A stretch of 64,000 nt of DNA from JADLHS01 sp964553795 (GCA_964553795.1 CAZKMR010000012.1:9089-73088), one strand, 5' to 3'; counted from the first letter of the stretch, positions 24,353 through 33,800 are shown. Program-made: numbers and translations. Notes: a model not told the origin generated them from the sequence alone.

Positions 24353-26149
24353 GTGCGCCGTGGCGAACGGAACAACGCTGCGTGGCGGAATGGTTTAACG
24401 GCCAGGATTAATTGCTGGTTCACCACAAAATATTTCTCCGCGACCCTCCGCGTCCTTTGCGTCTTTGCGTTCCTCGGTCTCGGCTCGCCAGCGACCGCGG
24501 CGATCGCGCCTGACCGCGCCTTCATTGCGCTGCCTACCGGACAGAAGGACGTTTATCTCGGTTGGCGTTTACTCGGAACAGATTCGGCCGACGTGGCATT
24601 CAACGTGTTTCGCGTTACGGACGGTGGCGCGCCGACGCGGTTGAATCCGCGCCCGTTGAAAGCTTCGACGGATTTTGTGGATCGCGAGGCCGACTTGAGC
24701 AAAAGCAATCGCTGGTTGTTACGCGTGGTGCAGGACGGCAAGGAATTGGAAACGGTGGCGGAAACATCGGTCTCGCGCGCGACCAATTACATCTCGATTC
24801 CACTCCAGGGGAATTATCCCTTCAGCAAAGTCGGCATCGCCGATCTCGACGGCGACGGCAAACTGGATTTCGTCATCAAACAACCGCAACAGGTCAGCGA
24901 TCCCGGCGTGTGGAAAATGAGCGAGGACACTTACAAGATTGAAGCGTATCGGCATGACGGAACTTTCCTGTGGCGCCGCGATCTCGGCTGGAACATTGAG
25001 CAGGGCGTGTGGTGGTCGCCGATGATTGTGGCGGATTTCGATGGCGACGGAAAAGCGGAGGTGGCGTTGAAAACGGCACCGCTCGAACCGATTTATCGCA
25101 ATGAAGTGGGACGCATTCTTGATGGGCCGGAATATCTTTCGATTTGGGATGGGATGACGGGCAAAGACATCGCGCGCGTGGATTGGCCGCCGCGCGGCGA
25201 CATTGCAGCGTGGGGTGACAAAGTGGGTAATCGCGCGTCGCGGCATTTGATCGGTCTCGCGAAGTTGGACGGCAAGCGCACAAGCGTTCTGGCGTTGCGC
25301 GGCACTTACACGACGATGCTCGTGGACGCCTACAATCTCCTGAATGGAGAACTGGAGAAGGTTTGGAGTTGGAACGGTGATAAGGACGCAGTGCCGGTGC
25401 GCGGGCAGGGAATGCATGGCATGCACGCGGCGGACGTGGATGGCGATGGTCGCGAGGAAGTTATTCTCGGCGCGGCGGTGATTGATGATAACGGCAAGAC
25501 GCTTTGGAATCTTGGTATGGGCCATCCGGATGTGTGCTATGTGACGGATGTGATGCCGTCGCGGCCGGGATTGGAGATCGCGTATGGATTTGAAACGGCG
25601 CAGGAGAAGAATGGGTTTTGTGTCGTGGACGCGAAGACGGGGAAAATCATCTGGGGCTGCGATCATCTGACGACGCACATTCACAGTCAGGGTTTGTTGG
25701 CGGACATTGATTCGACGAATCCCGGGATGGAGTTTTATGGCGGCGAAAAATTCCTGACCAACCGCTGGGTTTACAGCGCAACGACGGGAAAACTTTTGTC
25801 GCAGGAAGATTTCGGCAGTCTCGCGCCCAATCCGGTTTATTGGGACGACAGCTATGTGAAGGCGTATCTCACGCGCGCGGGCGACATTCTGAAATATAAG
25901 GGCGCTCAGCTTGGCAATGTCGAGGGTCGGGTGATCGCGATTGCGGACATACTTGGGGATTGGCGCGAGGAAATTATCACGACGGTGCCGGGTGAACTGC
26001 GCATTTACACGACGACGATTCCCGCGACGCGGCGGAATGTGTGGCTGATGGAAGATCCGATTTATCGCAATGACGTCGCGCTCGTGGCGATGGGCTATCT
26101 CTATCCGCCGCAACTCACCAAGCCGCTGACTGCGGAGACGAAGCCTTGA
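24353..26149 (+). CDS. Rhamnogalacturonan lyase, PL11 family
   Basis: About 598 residues. The mature protein begins APDRAFIALPTGQKDVYLGWRLL and keeps the PL11 pattern: an N-terminal beta domain, then an eight-bladed propeller with repeated calcium-type loops (ADLDGDGKLDF, ADFDGDGKAEVALK, ADVDGDGREEVILG) and DILGDWREEIITT near the end. It cleaves the RG-I backbone by beta-elimination outside the cytoplasm. The hydrophobic stretch LRVLCVFAFLGLGSPATAA serves as signal peptide. The start is unclear because the upstream frame runs back through a palindromic element to the gap; GTG 24353 is the best candidate seen. A reading as one chain with the GH27 gene is not supported, given the internal signal peptide. 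Confidence 0.87.
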   Translation: MRRGERNNAAWRNGLTARINCWFTTKYFSATLRVLCVFAFLGLGSPATAAIAPDRAFIALPTGQKDVYLGWRLLGTDSADVAFNVFRVTDGGAPTRLNPRPLKASTDFVDREADLSKSNRWLLRVVQDGKELETVAETSVSRATNYISIPLQGNYPFSKVGIADLDGDGKLDFVIKQPQQVSDPGVWKMSEDTYKIEAYRHDGTFLWRRDLGWNIEQGVWWSPMIVADFDGDGKAEVALKTAPLEPIYRNEVGRILDGPEYLSIWDGMTGKDIARVDWPPRGDIAAWGDKVGNRASRHLIGLAKLDGKRTSVLALRGTYTTMLVDAYNLLNGELEKVWSWNGDKDAVPVRGQGMHGMHAADVDGDGREEVILGAAVIDDNGKTLWNLGMGHPDVCYVTDVMPSRPGLEIAYGFETAQEKNGFCVVDAKTGKIIWGCDHLTTHIHSQGLLADIDSTNPGMEFYGGEKFLTNRWVYSATTGKLLSQEDFGSLAPNPVYWDDSYVKAYLTRAGDILKYKGAQLGNVEGRVIAIADILGDWREEIITTVPGELRIYTTTIPATRRNVWLMEDPIYRNDVALVAMGYLYPPQLTKPLTAETKP

Positions 26150-26167
26150 TCCAAAGTGCAACTACGA

Positions 26168-27460
26168 ATGGACACGAATTCACACGAATGTGCTGACTTG
26201 GGTGAATCGAGCCGGAGAACTGTAGCCGGACTAAAACGACTTCTCGGTTCGTTTTGCCTGGTGATGTTTGGTGCCACAACGGTAGAAGCAGACGCCACGG
26301 AACTGCGCTTTGCTTTTGGGACAAACGAAGCTTCGCAAGGGTGGACGCGGGTTGCGCGCGATGATCGTTATTCGGAGAAAACTGGTTTCGGTTTGGAGTC
26401 CGCCGCCGAGATCTTAGTGGGATCAAACTTTGTTTCCAGCGAGCGTCCCTTTCTTTTCGCAACGCGAGTGCCCGAAGGAAACTATGCGGTGACGGTGGAA
26501 CTTGGCGGAGAGGTGGATTCGGCGGTAACGCTCAAAGCCGAGGCGCGACGGTTGATGCTCGAACGAGTGGCTGTGCCAGCGGGCGAAACGGTGACTCGCA
26601 CGTTTGTGGTCAATGTGCGGCGACCAGAAATTTCTGGAGGCTCGCGCGTACGGTTGAAGCAGCGCGAACGCGATACGGAAATGGTAACGTGGGACGACAA
26701 GCTCACCTTGGAATTCAATGGTCGCAATCCCGCCATGCGCCGCCTCAGCATCGTGGCGACTAACGTGCCGACCATTTTCCTGACAGGTGATTCGACCGTG
26801 TGCGATCAACCACATGAGCCGTGGAATAGTTGGGGACAAATGCTGCCGCGTTTCTTCGGGTCGGGCGTGGCAGTAGCCAACTACGCGCAGTCTGGCGAAT
26901 CCATCAAAAGCTCCATCGCGGCGAAGCGGTTCGAGAAGGTGTTCAGTTTGATGCGGACGAATGATTGGTTGTTCGTGCAGTTCGGTCACAACGACATGAA
27001 GGACAAAGCGACGAATGCGCTGGCGGTTTACAAATCGAATCTGAAACAAATCGTCGCCCAAACTCGTGACCGTGGCGCGACGCCGGTTTTGATCACTTCG
27101 ATGGAGCGCAAGACTGGTGTGATGCGGGACACACTCGGTGATTATCCACAGACCGTTCGCGACGTGGCGCGCGAGGAGGACGCGGCGTTGATTGATCTTC
27201 ACGCGATGAGCAAGGTGTTGTATCGCGCACTGGGTAACGAACTGGACGCGGCGTTTCAGGATGGCACGCATCACAATAACTACGGCAGCTATTTGCTCGC
27301 GCAATGCGTGGTTGCGGGCATTCAGGAAAACAAACTCGACCTCGTCCGTTATCTTGCCAAAGATGTCGGCGCATTTGATCCCGCTCATCCGCTGACGCCG
27401 ACGCGTTTTGAGATGGCGGCAAGTCCGGTCGCTTCGGAAGCGAAGCCGGATGGCAATTAA
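26168..27460 (+). CDS. Rhamnogalacturonan acetylesterase (CE12) with N-terminal beta domain
   Basis: 430 residues. Signal peptide near LKRLLGSFCLVMFGATTVEA, then a ~130-residue beta-sandwich domain typical of the longer CE12 enzymes (FAFGTNEASQGWTRV, the part that often binds sugar), and an SGNH hydrolase domain: TIFLTGDSTVCDQPHEPW (nucleophile Ser), NYAQSGESIKS, FVQFGHNDMK and the closing DGTHHNNYG with Asp and His. It removes acetyl esters from RG-I galacturonate. ATG 26168 chosen; GTG 26156 is in frame. The 5' end contains a short direct repeat (ACACGAAT twice). It lies 18 bases after PL11 and 13 before GH95, consistent with an operon. Confidence 0.9.
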   Translation: MDTNSHECADLGESSRRTVAGLKRLLGSFCLVMFGATTVEADATELRFAFGTNEASQGWTRVARDDRYSEKTGFGLESAAEILVGSNFVSSERPFLFATRVPEGNYAVTVELGGEVDSAVTLKAEARRLMLERVAVPAGETVTRTFVVNVRRPEISGGSRVRLKQRERDTEMVTWDDKLTLEFNGRNPAMRRLSIVATNVPTIFLTGDSTVCDQPHEPWNSWGQMLPRFFGSGVAVANYAQSGESIKSSIAAKRFEKVFSLMRTNDWLFVQFGHNDMKDKATNALAVYKSNLKQIVAQTRDRGATPVLITSMERKTGVMRDTLGDYPQTVRDVAREEDAALIDLHAMSKVLYRALGNELDAAFQDGTHHNNYGSYLLAQCVVAGIQENKLDLVRYLAKDVGAFDPAHPLTPTRFEMAASPVASEAKPDGN

Positions 27461-27473
27461 GGAGTTTGCACGC

Positions 27474-29828
27474 ATGAAACGCTGGAGCATTGGACTGCTG
27501 ATTGGACTTGCCTGCCTGAAGGTCGTTGCGACTGATGAGTTGACCATCTGGCAGGCGCAGCCCGCGAAAAATTGGAACGAAGCGACGCCGATTGGCAACG
27601 GTCGGCTCGGCGCGATGATTTTTGGCGGTATCAATTCCGAACGCCTGCAACTCAACGAAGATTCGCTCTGGTCCGGCGCACCGCAGGATGCGGACAATCC
27701 CAAGGCACTCGAAGCGTTGCCGGAGATTCGCCGCTTGTTGTTCGACGGCAAATACGCTGAAGCCCAACAGCTCGCCAATCGCACGTTGATCTGCCAGGGC
27801 AAGGGATCGGGTCACGGGCGCGGCGGGAAGGTCGCTTACGGGAGCTACGAGATGCTTGGCGACTTGAAGCTTAATTTTGCGCACGGAACGAATGCGGCCA
27901 ATTACAGTCGCGCCCTGGATTTGAACACCGCCATTGCCACCGTTAGTTACGAAGTGGACGGCGTGAAGTTTGACCGCGAGATGTTTTCCAGTTATCCGGA
28001 TCAAACGCTCGTGGTCCGATTGCGGGCGAGCAAGCGAGGGGCGTTGAATTTTCGTGCGACGTTATCGCGACCGGAGGCGGCGGAACTTTCCGTCATCGGC
28101 AACGACCAACTCCTCTTGCATGGTCAACTTTGGAACGGCACGACCAATGCCGGGATGAAATACGCCGCGCGCCTCGCCGTGCTGAGCGAGCCGGGTCGCG
28201 TCAAGGCGGACGGCATTAACGGCTTGCTCATCACGAACGCGACAACGGTGACTTTGTTGCTCACGGCGGCGACGGATTATCAGATGCAATTGCCTGATTG
28301 GCGGCAGGGTAATCCTGAGCAAATGACCCGCAGTCAGTTGAATGCGGCGATGATGAAACCGTTTCGCCGGTTGCGACAAGCGCACGTGGACGATTACCAA
28401 AAACTGTTTCAGCGCGTCAGTTTTACTTTGGGCACTAACGACACCGCTAAACTTCCGACGGATCAACGCTTGCAAGCGGTGAAGAATGGCGCGTTCGATC
28501 CGGCGTTGATCTCGTTGTATTTTCAATTCGGTCGGTACCTGATGATCAGTTCGTCGCGGCCGGGCGATATGCCGGCGAATTTGCAAGGCATCTGGGCCGA
28601 CACGGTGCAGCCGCCGTGGAGTTCGGATTATCACGCGAATATCAATCTCCAGATGATCTATTGGCCGGTGGAAACGGCGAATCTCACGGAATGTTTCGAG
28701 CCGTTGGATCGCTACATTGAATTCCTCACCCAACCGGGCGCAAAGACGGCGAAGGTGCATTACAACGCGCGCGGTTGGACGGTGCACACGTTGGCGAACG
28801 CGTGGGGCTTCACCGCACCGGGCGAAGTGCCGTCGTGGGGCTTGTCGCCTTCGGCAGGCGCGTGGTTGTCGCAACATTTGTGGGAACACTTCGCGTTTTC
28901 GCGCGATACAAATTATCTCCGGCGCGTGTTGCCGATTTTGCGCGCATCGGCGGAGTTCAGTTTGGATTGGCTCGTCGAAGATCCGAAAACCGGCAAACTC
29001 GTGGCCGGTCCCGCGACTTCGCCGGAGAACAAATTTACTACTGCCGATGGCCAAACGGCCTCGCTCTGCATGGGGCCGTCCATGGAACAACAAATCATCT
29101 GGGACTGTTTCAACAATTATCTCGAAGCGACCCGCGTGCTGGGCGTGAAAGAATCAACCGTCGCCGAAGTGGAACAGGCGCTGCCGCGCTTGCTCGGACC
29201 GCGCGTCGGCAGTGACGGGCGGTTGATGGAATGGACCGAGGAATTTGCCGAACCCGAACCCGGCCACCGGCACGTGTCGCATTTGTTTGCGTTGCATCCG
29301 GGGCGGCAAATCTCGCGCAGCGAAACGCCCGGTCTGGCCGACGGCGCGCGGAAAACGTTGGAGAAACGACTCGCCAGTGGCGGCGGCCACACGGGTTGGA
29401 GTCGCGCGTGGATGATCAATTTCTGGGCGCGCCTGGGTGACGGTGCGAAAGCCGGCGAAAACGTGCAGGCGTTGTTGGCCAAAAGCACACTGCCGAATCT
29501 ATTCGATACGCATCCGCCGTTTCAGATTGATGGCAACTTCGGTGGTGTGGCGGGCATTTGCGAGATGCTGCTGCAAAGTCATGCGGGCGAGATTGAGCTG
29601 CTGCCGGCGCTGCCGAAGGATTGGACGTTCGGGATTATGCGGGGACTACGCGCACGCGGTGGTTACGAAGTAGACGTGGCATGGAAAGATGGGAAATTTC
29701 TCGCGGCGACCATTCGCAACATCAACGGCGCGAACACCTGCAAAGTCCGGCTTGGCGATAAAATCGTGGACGTGAAATTCAGCAAACGCAAATCGGTGGC
29801 TTTCAATGCAGACTTCAAAATTAAGTAG
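27474..29828 (+). CDS. GH95-family alpha-L-fucosidase / alpha-L-galactosidase
   Basis: 784 residues, full length for GH95. Signal peptide (MKRWSIGLLIGLACLKVVA), N-terminal beta domain starting LTIWQAQPAKNWNEATPIGNGRLGAMIFGG, and an (alpha/alpha)6 barrel. Known GH95 catalytic residues are present: HANINLQ (Asn389 and Asn391), Glu518 in SPENK and Asp686 in FQIDGNFGG. It would act on alpha-L-fucose or alpha-L-galactose at the ends of pectin or xyloglucan side chains. ATG 27474 has GGAG 9 bases upstream. It is tightly linked to CE12 upstream and to the next glycosidase-like gene, 1 base after the stop. Confidence 0.93.
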   Translation: MKRWSIGLLIGLACLKVVATDELTIWQAQPAKNWNEATPIGNGRLGAMIFGGINSERLQLNEDSLWSGAPQDADNPKALEALPEIRRLLFDGKYAEAQQLANRTLICQGKGSGHGRGGKVAYGSYEMLGDLKLNFAHGTNAANYSRALDLNTAIATVSYEVDGVKFDREMFSSYPDQTLVVRLRASKRGALNFRATLSRPEAAELSVIGNDQLLLHGQLWNGTTNAGMKYAARLAVLSEPGRVKADGINGLLITNATTVTLLLTAATDYQMQLPDWRQGNPEQMTRSQLNAAMMKPFRRLRQAHVDDYQKLFQRVSFTLGTNDTAKLPTDQRLQAVKNGAFDPALISLYFQFGRYLMISSSRPGDMPANLQGIWADTVQPPWSSDYHANINLQMIYWPVETANLTECFEPLDRYIEFLTQPGAKTAKVHYNARGWTVHTLANAWGFTAPGEVPSWGLSPSAGAWLSQHLWEHFAFSRDTNYLRRVLPILRASAEFSLDWLVEDPKTGKLVAGPATSPENKFTTADGQTASLCMGPSMEQQIIWDCFNNYLEATRVLGVKESTVAEVEQALPRLLGPRVGSDGRLMEWTEEFAEPEPGHRHVSHLFALHPGRQISRSETPGLADGARKTLEKRLASGGGHTGWSRAWMINFWARLGDGAKAGENVQALLAKSTLPNLFDTHPPFQIDGNFGGVAGICEMLLQSHAGEIELLPALPKDWTFGIMRGLRARGGYEVDVAWKDGKFLAATIRNINGANTCKVRLGDKIVDVKFSKRKSVAFNADFKIK

Positions 29829-29829
29829 A

Positions 29830-32073
29830 ATGAAACGGGTTCGGAAAAGTTCTCGTCCGAGGTGTGAGTTCGTTCCTTTGCTCCGCGCTCCGATTCATGT
29901 GGTGTTTGTCGCGCTTTTTGCCTGGTTGATCTGTTCAGCGATCACCGCGAATGCTGCGCCGATTGATCGTGAAGCGCTCGTCACGCGACACAATCCCGTC
30001 ATTCGCACCGTGGACGTGGACGCGCCGCTCACGGTCGGCAACGGCGGTTTTGCGTTCACTGCGGACATCACTGGACTGCAAACCTTCGCCGAGCATTACC
30101 ATCGCTGGGGTGTGCCGACGGAAACGCAGTCGCGCTGGTGTTGGGTAAGTGATCCGAACCCGAACAATTTCACGCTCGCTGATGCGAGTCGTGAGTTTAC
30201 CAACGCCGCTGGACGCGTCATCAGTTTGCCGACGAAACAATCTTCTCCGGCGGGCGATTGGTTGCGCAAAAATCCACGCAGCCATCCGCTGGGACAAATC
30301 CTGTTGGACTACACCAAGGCTGACGGCACACCGCTCACGCCTGAAGACATTCAAAAGCCGGAGCAACAATTAGATCTTTGGCGCGGCGTGATCACGAGCC
30401 GTTACGAGATTGAAGGCAAACCGGTGCAAGTGACGACGGTTTGTCATCCGGATTACGATCTGGTCGCGGTGCGAATCGAATCGGAACTCGTGGCGCAGGG
30501 AAAACTTGGGGTGAAGCTGGCGTTTCCGCGCGGACATGACATCGCGACGAAGAACACGCCGGCGCTCGATTGGTCGCAGCCGGAGTCGCATGAAACGGTA
30601 ATTGATGAGCAGCGTTTTGATTGGACTCGGTTGCAGCGAAAAGTCGGGATTGCCTCCTATGGGGTCATGGCGAGTTGGAGCGGGGGCGCCCGACTGACGA
30701 ATTCACAACCGCATGAATTCCGGTTGGTGATGAGAACCCCGGCGCGCGGCGAGCGTGGCAACGTCTTGGAGTTCACGGTCGGATTTGGTCAAGCGATGAA
30801 GCGCCCGTCGGTTGCGGACACATTGACAGCGAGCGCAAAACACTGGGAGAATTTCTGGAAGCGCAGCGCGGCGGTGGATTTCTCCGGCAGCACCGATCCA
30901 CGCGCGAAACAAATCGAGGAACGTATCGTCTTGTCGCGTTACTTGATGGCGACGCAGATGGCGGGCGACGTGCCGCCGCAGGAGTCCGGGCTCACGTGCA
31001 ACACCTGGTATGGCAAGCATCACACCGAAATGATCTGGTGGCACACGGCGCACTTTGCGTTGTGGGGCAACGACGCATTGCTGGCTAAAAACTTGGAATG
31101 GTATCTTTGCGAATTGCCGGCCGCCAAAGCGTTGGCCAAAGAACGCGGCCTGCGCGGCGCGCGCTGGGCCAAGATGACGGGGCCGCAGATGCGCGAAAGT
31201 CCCGGCGGCAATCCGCTCATCGTGTGGAATCAACCGCACATGATTCATCTGGCGGAACTGTTGTATCGGAACAAGCCGTCGCAATACACGCTGAATCGGT
31301 ATCGCCAACTGGTGTTGGAAACCGCCGAATGCCTCGCTTCGATGGTTCACTTTGACGAGGCGCGAAAGGTTTACGTGCTGGGGCCGCCGTTGTGGATTGC
31401 GCAGGAGATTTACGATCAAGGCACGAGTCAGAATCCCTCGTTCGAACTGGCGTATTGGCAATGGGCGTTGGAAACCGCGCAGCAATGGCGGTTGCGACTC
31501 AAGATGCCCCGCGAAGAAAAATGGGATCACATCATCCAACACCTCGCGCCGGTGCCGCAGAAGGACGGCAAATACGTCGCGCTCGAATCGCATCCCGACA
31601 CGTGGGACAACATTGATAGTCGCCACGATCATCCCACGATGCTCGCGCCGCTGGGAATTTTGCCGGGCACGGGTGTGGAGCGCGCCACGATGGAACGCAC
31701 GCTTGACGCGGTCCTGAAGGAGTGGGATTGGGAAACAAAAATCTGGGGCTGGGATTATCCGATGATTGCAATGACCGCAGCGCGGTTGGGTCGCCCGGAA
31801 ACCGCCGTGGAAATTCTCCTGCGCGAAGGACCGAACAACAAGTATCTGCCCAACGGCCATTGTCCCCAGCGCAGCGACGAAGCCATGGCGAAAAATCCCA
31901 AACCCGGCGCGCGCAAACGCGAGATCGCCGTTTATCTTCCCGCCAATGGCGCGTTTCTTTCCGCCGTCGCGATGATGGCCGCTGGTTGGGATGGAAACAC
32001 TAACAACGCACCCGGTTTTCCGAAGGATGGCAAGTGGCAGGTGCGGGTGGAGGGTGTGAGCCAATTGCCCTGA
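29830..32073 (+). CDS. Secreted six-hairpin-type glycosidase, family unassigned
   Basis: About 747 residues. Signal peptide (VVFVALFAWLICSAITANA), then an N-terminal beta domain with LTVGNGGFAFTADITGLQTF (reminiscent of GH65/GH95-like enzymes), and a helical C-terminal half with KHHTEMIWWHTAHF, WNQPHMIHLAELLYR, YVLGPPLWIAQEIYDQGTSQNPSFELAYW and HPDTWDNIDSRHDHPTMLAPLG. The conserved acidic residues in these motifs are candidate catalysts. I cannot assign a CAZy family. It starts one base after GH95 and is co-transcribed with RG-I enzymes, so a role on pectin side chains is likely (inference). Confidence 0.75.
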   Translation: MKRVRKSSRPRCEFVPLLRAPIHVVFVALFAWLICSAITANAAPIDREALVTRHNPVIRTVDVDAPLTVGNGGFAFTADITGLQTFAEHYHRWGVPTETQSRWCWVSDPNPNNFTLADASREFTNAAGRVISLPTKQSSPAGDWLRKNPRSHPLGQILLDYTKADGTPLTPEDIQKPEQQLDLWRGVITSRYEIEGKPVQVTTVCHPDYDLVAVRIESELVAQGKLGVKLAFPRGHDIATKNTPALDWSQPESHETVIDEQRFDWTRLQRKVGIASYGVMASWSGGARLTNSQPHEFRLVMRTPARGERGNVLEFTVGFGQAMKRPSVADTLTASAKHWENFWKRSAAVDFSGSTDPRAKQIEERIVLSRYLMATQMAGDVPPQESGLTCNTWYGKHHTEMIWWHTAHFALWGNDALLAKNLEWYLCELPAAKALAKERGLRGARWAKMTGPQMRESPGGNPLIVWNQPHMIHLAELLYRNKPSQYTLNRYRQLVLETAECLASMVHFDEARKVYVLGPPLWIAQEIYDQGTSQNPSFELAYWQWALETAQQWRLRLKMPREEKWDHIIQHLAPVPQKDGKYVALESHPDTWDNIDSRHDHPTMLAPLGILPGTGVERATMERTLDAVLKEWDWETKIWGWDYPMIAMTAARLGRPETAVEILLREGPNNKYLPNGHCPQRSDEAMAKNPKPGARKREIAVYLPANGAFLSAVAMMAAGWDGNTNNAPGFPKDGKWQVRVEGVSQLP

Positions 32074-32164
32074 ACCTTGGATGCTACCGGGTGGTTGCCG
32101 GGGCATTTGCTTTTTCCGTTTATCTTCCCGTCTGCATCAGCCATGCTCTGCGCTGCTTGAATCG

Positions 32165-32719
32165 ATGAAACTTTCGTTGTTATCCATTTTGCTGGGGCTG
32201 GGTATGGCGGTGCCGCAGGTGTATGGGCTGGTGAAGCCAGCGGGTTTTGTGGCCACCGCACGCAAATTTCCGCGGCACGTGCCGACGGGTATTTTCCTTA
32301 TGCTGCTGGGCACGGCGTGGTTCGTCTGGAATGTAAAGATTGAACCGATTGCGGATTTCGCGCCGATGAAGCCCTACATGATGGTGGCGTTTGCGGCGAT
32401 CGGAATTGGGACGTGTATTTTTGTACAAGATTTTCTGGCGGTACGCGGATTGGCGGTGGTGCTGTTGCTATTGGCCAAAGTGATGGTGGATACGGGCCGC
32501 CCGCACATTGGGGAAACGCCGTGGGTGCTGTTGATTCAAGCGTGGGCGTATGTGCTGGTGGTGGCGGGCATCTGGCTGACGATTTCGCCGTGGCGCTTGC
32601 GCGATTTCATTCATTGGGCGACAGCGACGGAGCAACGGGTGAAGATCGGGAGCGTGATTCGGCTGGCATTTGCACTGTTGATTGTGGTGCTGGGGCTGAC
32701 AGTGTTTCGGACGATGTAA
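32165..32719 (+). CDS. Uncharacterised multi-pass membrane protein
   Basis: 184 residues with about five hydrophobic helices (LLSILLGLGMAVPQVYGL, TGIFLMLLGTAWFVWNV, YMMVAFAAIGIGTCIFV, VVLLLLAKVMV, IRLAFALLIVVLGLTVF). I do not recognise a family. ATG 32165 is chosen because it starts just before the first helix. Its stop codon overlaps a palindromic repeat that begins at 32716, and the next gene (GT9) starts after that repeat. Confidence 0.75.
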   Translation: MKLSLLSILLGLGMAVPQVYGLVKPAGFVATARKFPRHVPTGIFLMLLGTAWFVWNVKIEPIADFAPMKPYMMVAFAAIGIGTCIFVQDFLAVRGLAVVLLLLAKVMVDTGRPHIGETPWVLLIQAWAYVLVVAGIWLTISPWRLRDFIHWATATEQRVKIGSVIRLAFALLIVVLGLTVFRTM

Positions 32720-32784
32720 CCGCCGCGGTCACGAGGTGGACGGAGCGTTGCTCTAAACGGGGTTCGCCTCACGTCAGCGGCTAC
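32716..32784. repeat. REP-like palindrome overlapping a stop codon (copy 3)
   Basis: Left arm GTAACCGCCGCGGTCACGAG from 32716, right arm CGCCTCACGTCAGCGGCTAC ending 32784; imperfect inverted repeats of the same family as 17247-17317 and 17664-17733. The left arm contains the TAA stop of the upstream membrane-protein gene. Confidence 0.6.
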
Positions 32785-32791
32785 TAATCAC

Positions 32792-33712
32792 ATGACGCGC
32801 GGCAAAATTCTCGTGATTCGCGGCGGAGCGATCGGGGATTTTATCCTCACGTTGCCGGTGCTGGCGGCGTTGCGGCGCCAATTCCCCGGTGCGCATCTCG
32901 AAGTGCTGGGGTATCCGCACATCGTGCAATTGGCGCGGGCGGGCGGGTTGGTGGATCGGGTGCAGGCGATTGAGGCGCGCGGGTTGGCGAGTTTTTTTGC
33001 GCGTCAGGGTGAGTTGCCGGAATCATTGCGCGATTACTTCTCCGAGTTCGATATCATCATTTCCTACCTGTACGACCCGGACGAAATTTTCAAAACCAAT
33101 GTGGCGCGCTGCACTGCGGCGCAATTCATTGTCGGGCCGCATCGTCCGGACGAAGCCCAGCGCGTGCATGCAGCCGAAGTTTTCCTCACACCACTGGAGC
33201 GGCTGGCAATTTTCGACGCGGAAGCAGTGCCGCGGTTGCAATTAGGCGGCGTCTCGCCGGAGCGCAAACCGCAATTGGCGTTGCATCCCGGTAGTGGCAG
33301 CGAGCGGAAGAATTGGCCGGAGTCCAAATGGGCGGAGTTGCTCCAACATCTGTTGGCCCGGACGAAGCTGAATCTGTTGCTCGTTGGCGGCGAAGCGGAA
33401 GGAGAGCGGTTGCAAAAGCTCGCGGCGGCGCTGCCGCCCACGCGCAGTCAGGTGGCGCGGAATTTACCGTTGCCGGAACTGGCGCAACGGTTGCAGGCGT
33501 GCCTGGGTTTCGTGGGGCATGATTCGGGAATTTCGCATCTGGCGGCGGCGTTGGGATTGCCGAGCATCGTGTTGTGGGCGGACACGCGGGAAGAGATTTG
33601 GCGACCGCTTGGGGAGCACGTGCAAGTGGTGCGAGAGATGGCCGGGTTGCCGCAGTTGCGGGTGACCCAAGTGGCGCGGGAAATCGGCTTGTTGTTGAAT
33701 CTGGAGGTTTGA
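32792..33712 (+). CDS. Glycosyltransferase family 9 (heptosyltransferase-like)
   Basis: 306 residues. N-terminal Rossmann domain starts KILVIRGGAIGDFILTLPVLAAL, the GT9 acceptor-side signature. The second domain has LALHPGSGSERKNWP and the donor-side FVGHDSGISHLAAALG. It is a cytosolic or membrane-associated enzyme likely adding a heptose or related sugar to lipopolysaccharide core; other GT9 acceptors are possible. ATG 32792 starts right after a palindromic repeat. No other LPS genes are nearby. Confidence 0.9.
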   Translation: MTRGKILVIRGGAIGDFILTLPVLAALRRQFPGAHLEVLGYPHIVQLARAGGLVDRVQAIEARGLASFFARQGELPESLRDYFSEFDIIISYLYDPDEIFKTNVARCTAAQFIVGPHRPDEAQRVHAAEVFLTPLERLAIFDAEAVPRLQLGGVSPERKPQLALHPGSGSERKNWPESKWAELLQHLLARTKLNLLLVGGEAEGERLQKLAAALPPTRSQVARNLPLPELAQRLQACLGFVGHDSGISHLAAALGLPSIVLWADTREEIWRPLGEHVQVVREMAGLPQLRVTQVAREIGLLLNLEV

Positions 33713-33749
33713 ATAGTAGTTCTCGTCGGTCAGAGCATTCACAGTTGGG

Positions 33750-33800
33750 TTGTCACACAATCGTAACAATGTCGCCTTATTTGCGTAACGCGATTGTCAC
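33750..33800 (+). promoter_or_regulatory. Two Pho-box-like 7-4-7 direct repeats before the porin
   Basis: TTGTCAC-ACAA-TCGTAAC at 33750-33767 and GCGTAAC-GCGA-TTGTCAC at 33783-33800. Each pair has 11-base spacing, and the four half-sites fall in one 11-base phase (offsets 0, 11, 33, 44). The layout resembles tandem PhoB boxes. The ATG of the porin gene is at 33835. Confidence 0.55.

Noticed and set aside
21890..26149. One giant protein joining CE12-GH27 and PL11 through the gap at 24065
   Set aside because: The frame only stays open because the gap is an arbitrary 100 Ns followed by a translated palindrome; PL11 has its own signal peptide, so these are two genes.
16670..32073. Bacteroidetes-type polysaccharide utilization locus
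   Set aside because: No SusC/SusD pair and a separate NarL-type regulator rather than a hybrid kinase; other genes point to Verrucomicrobia.
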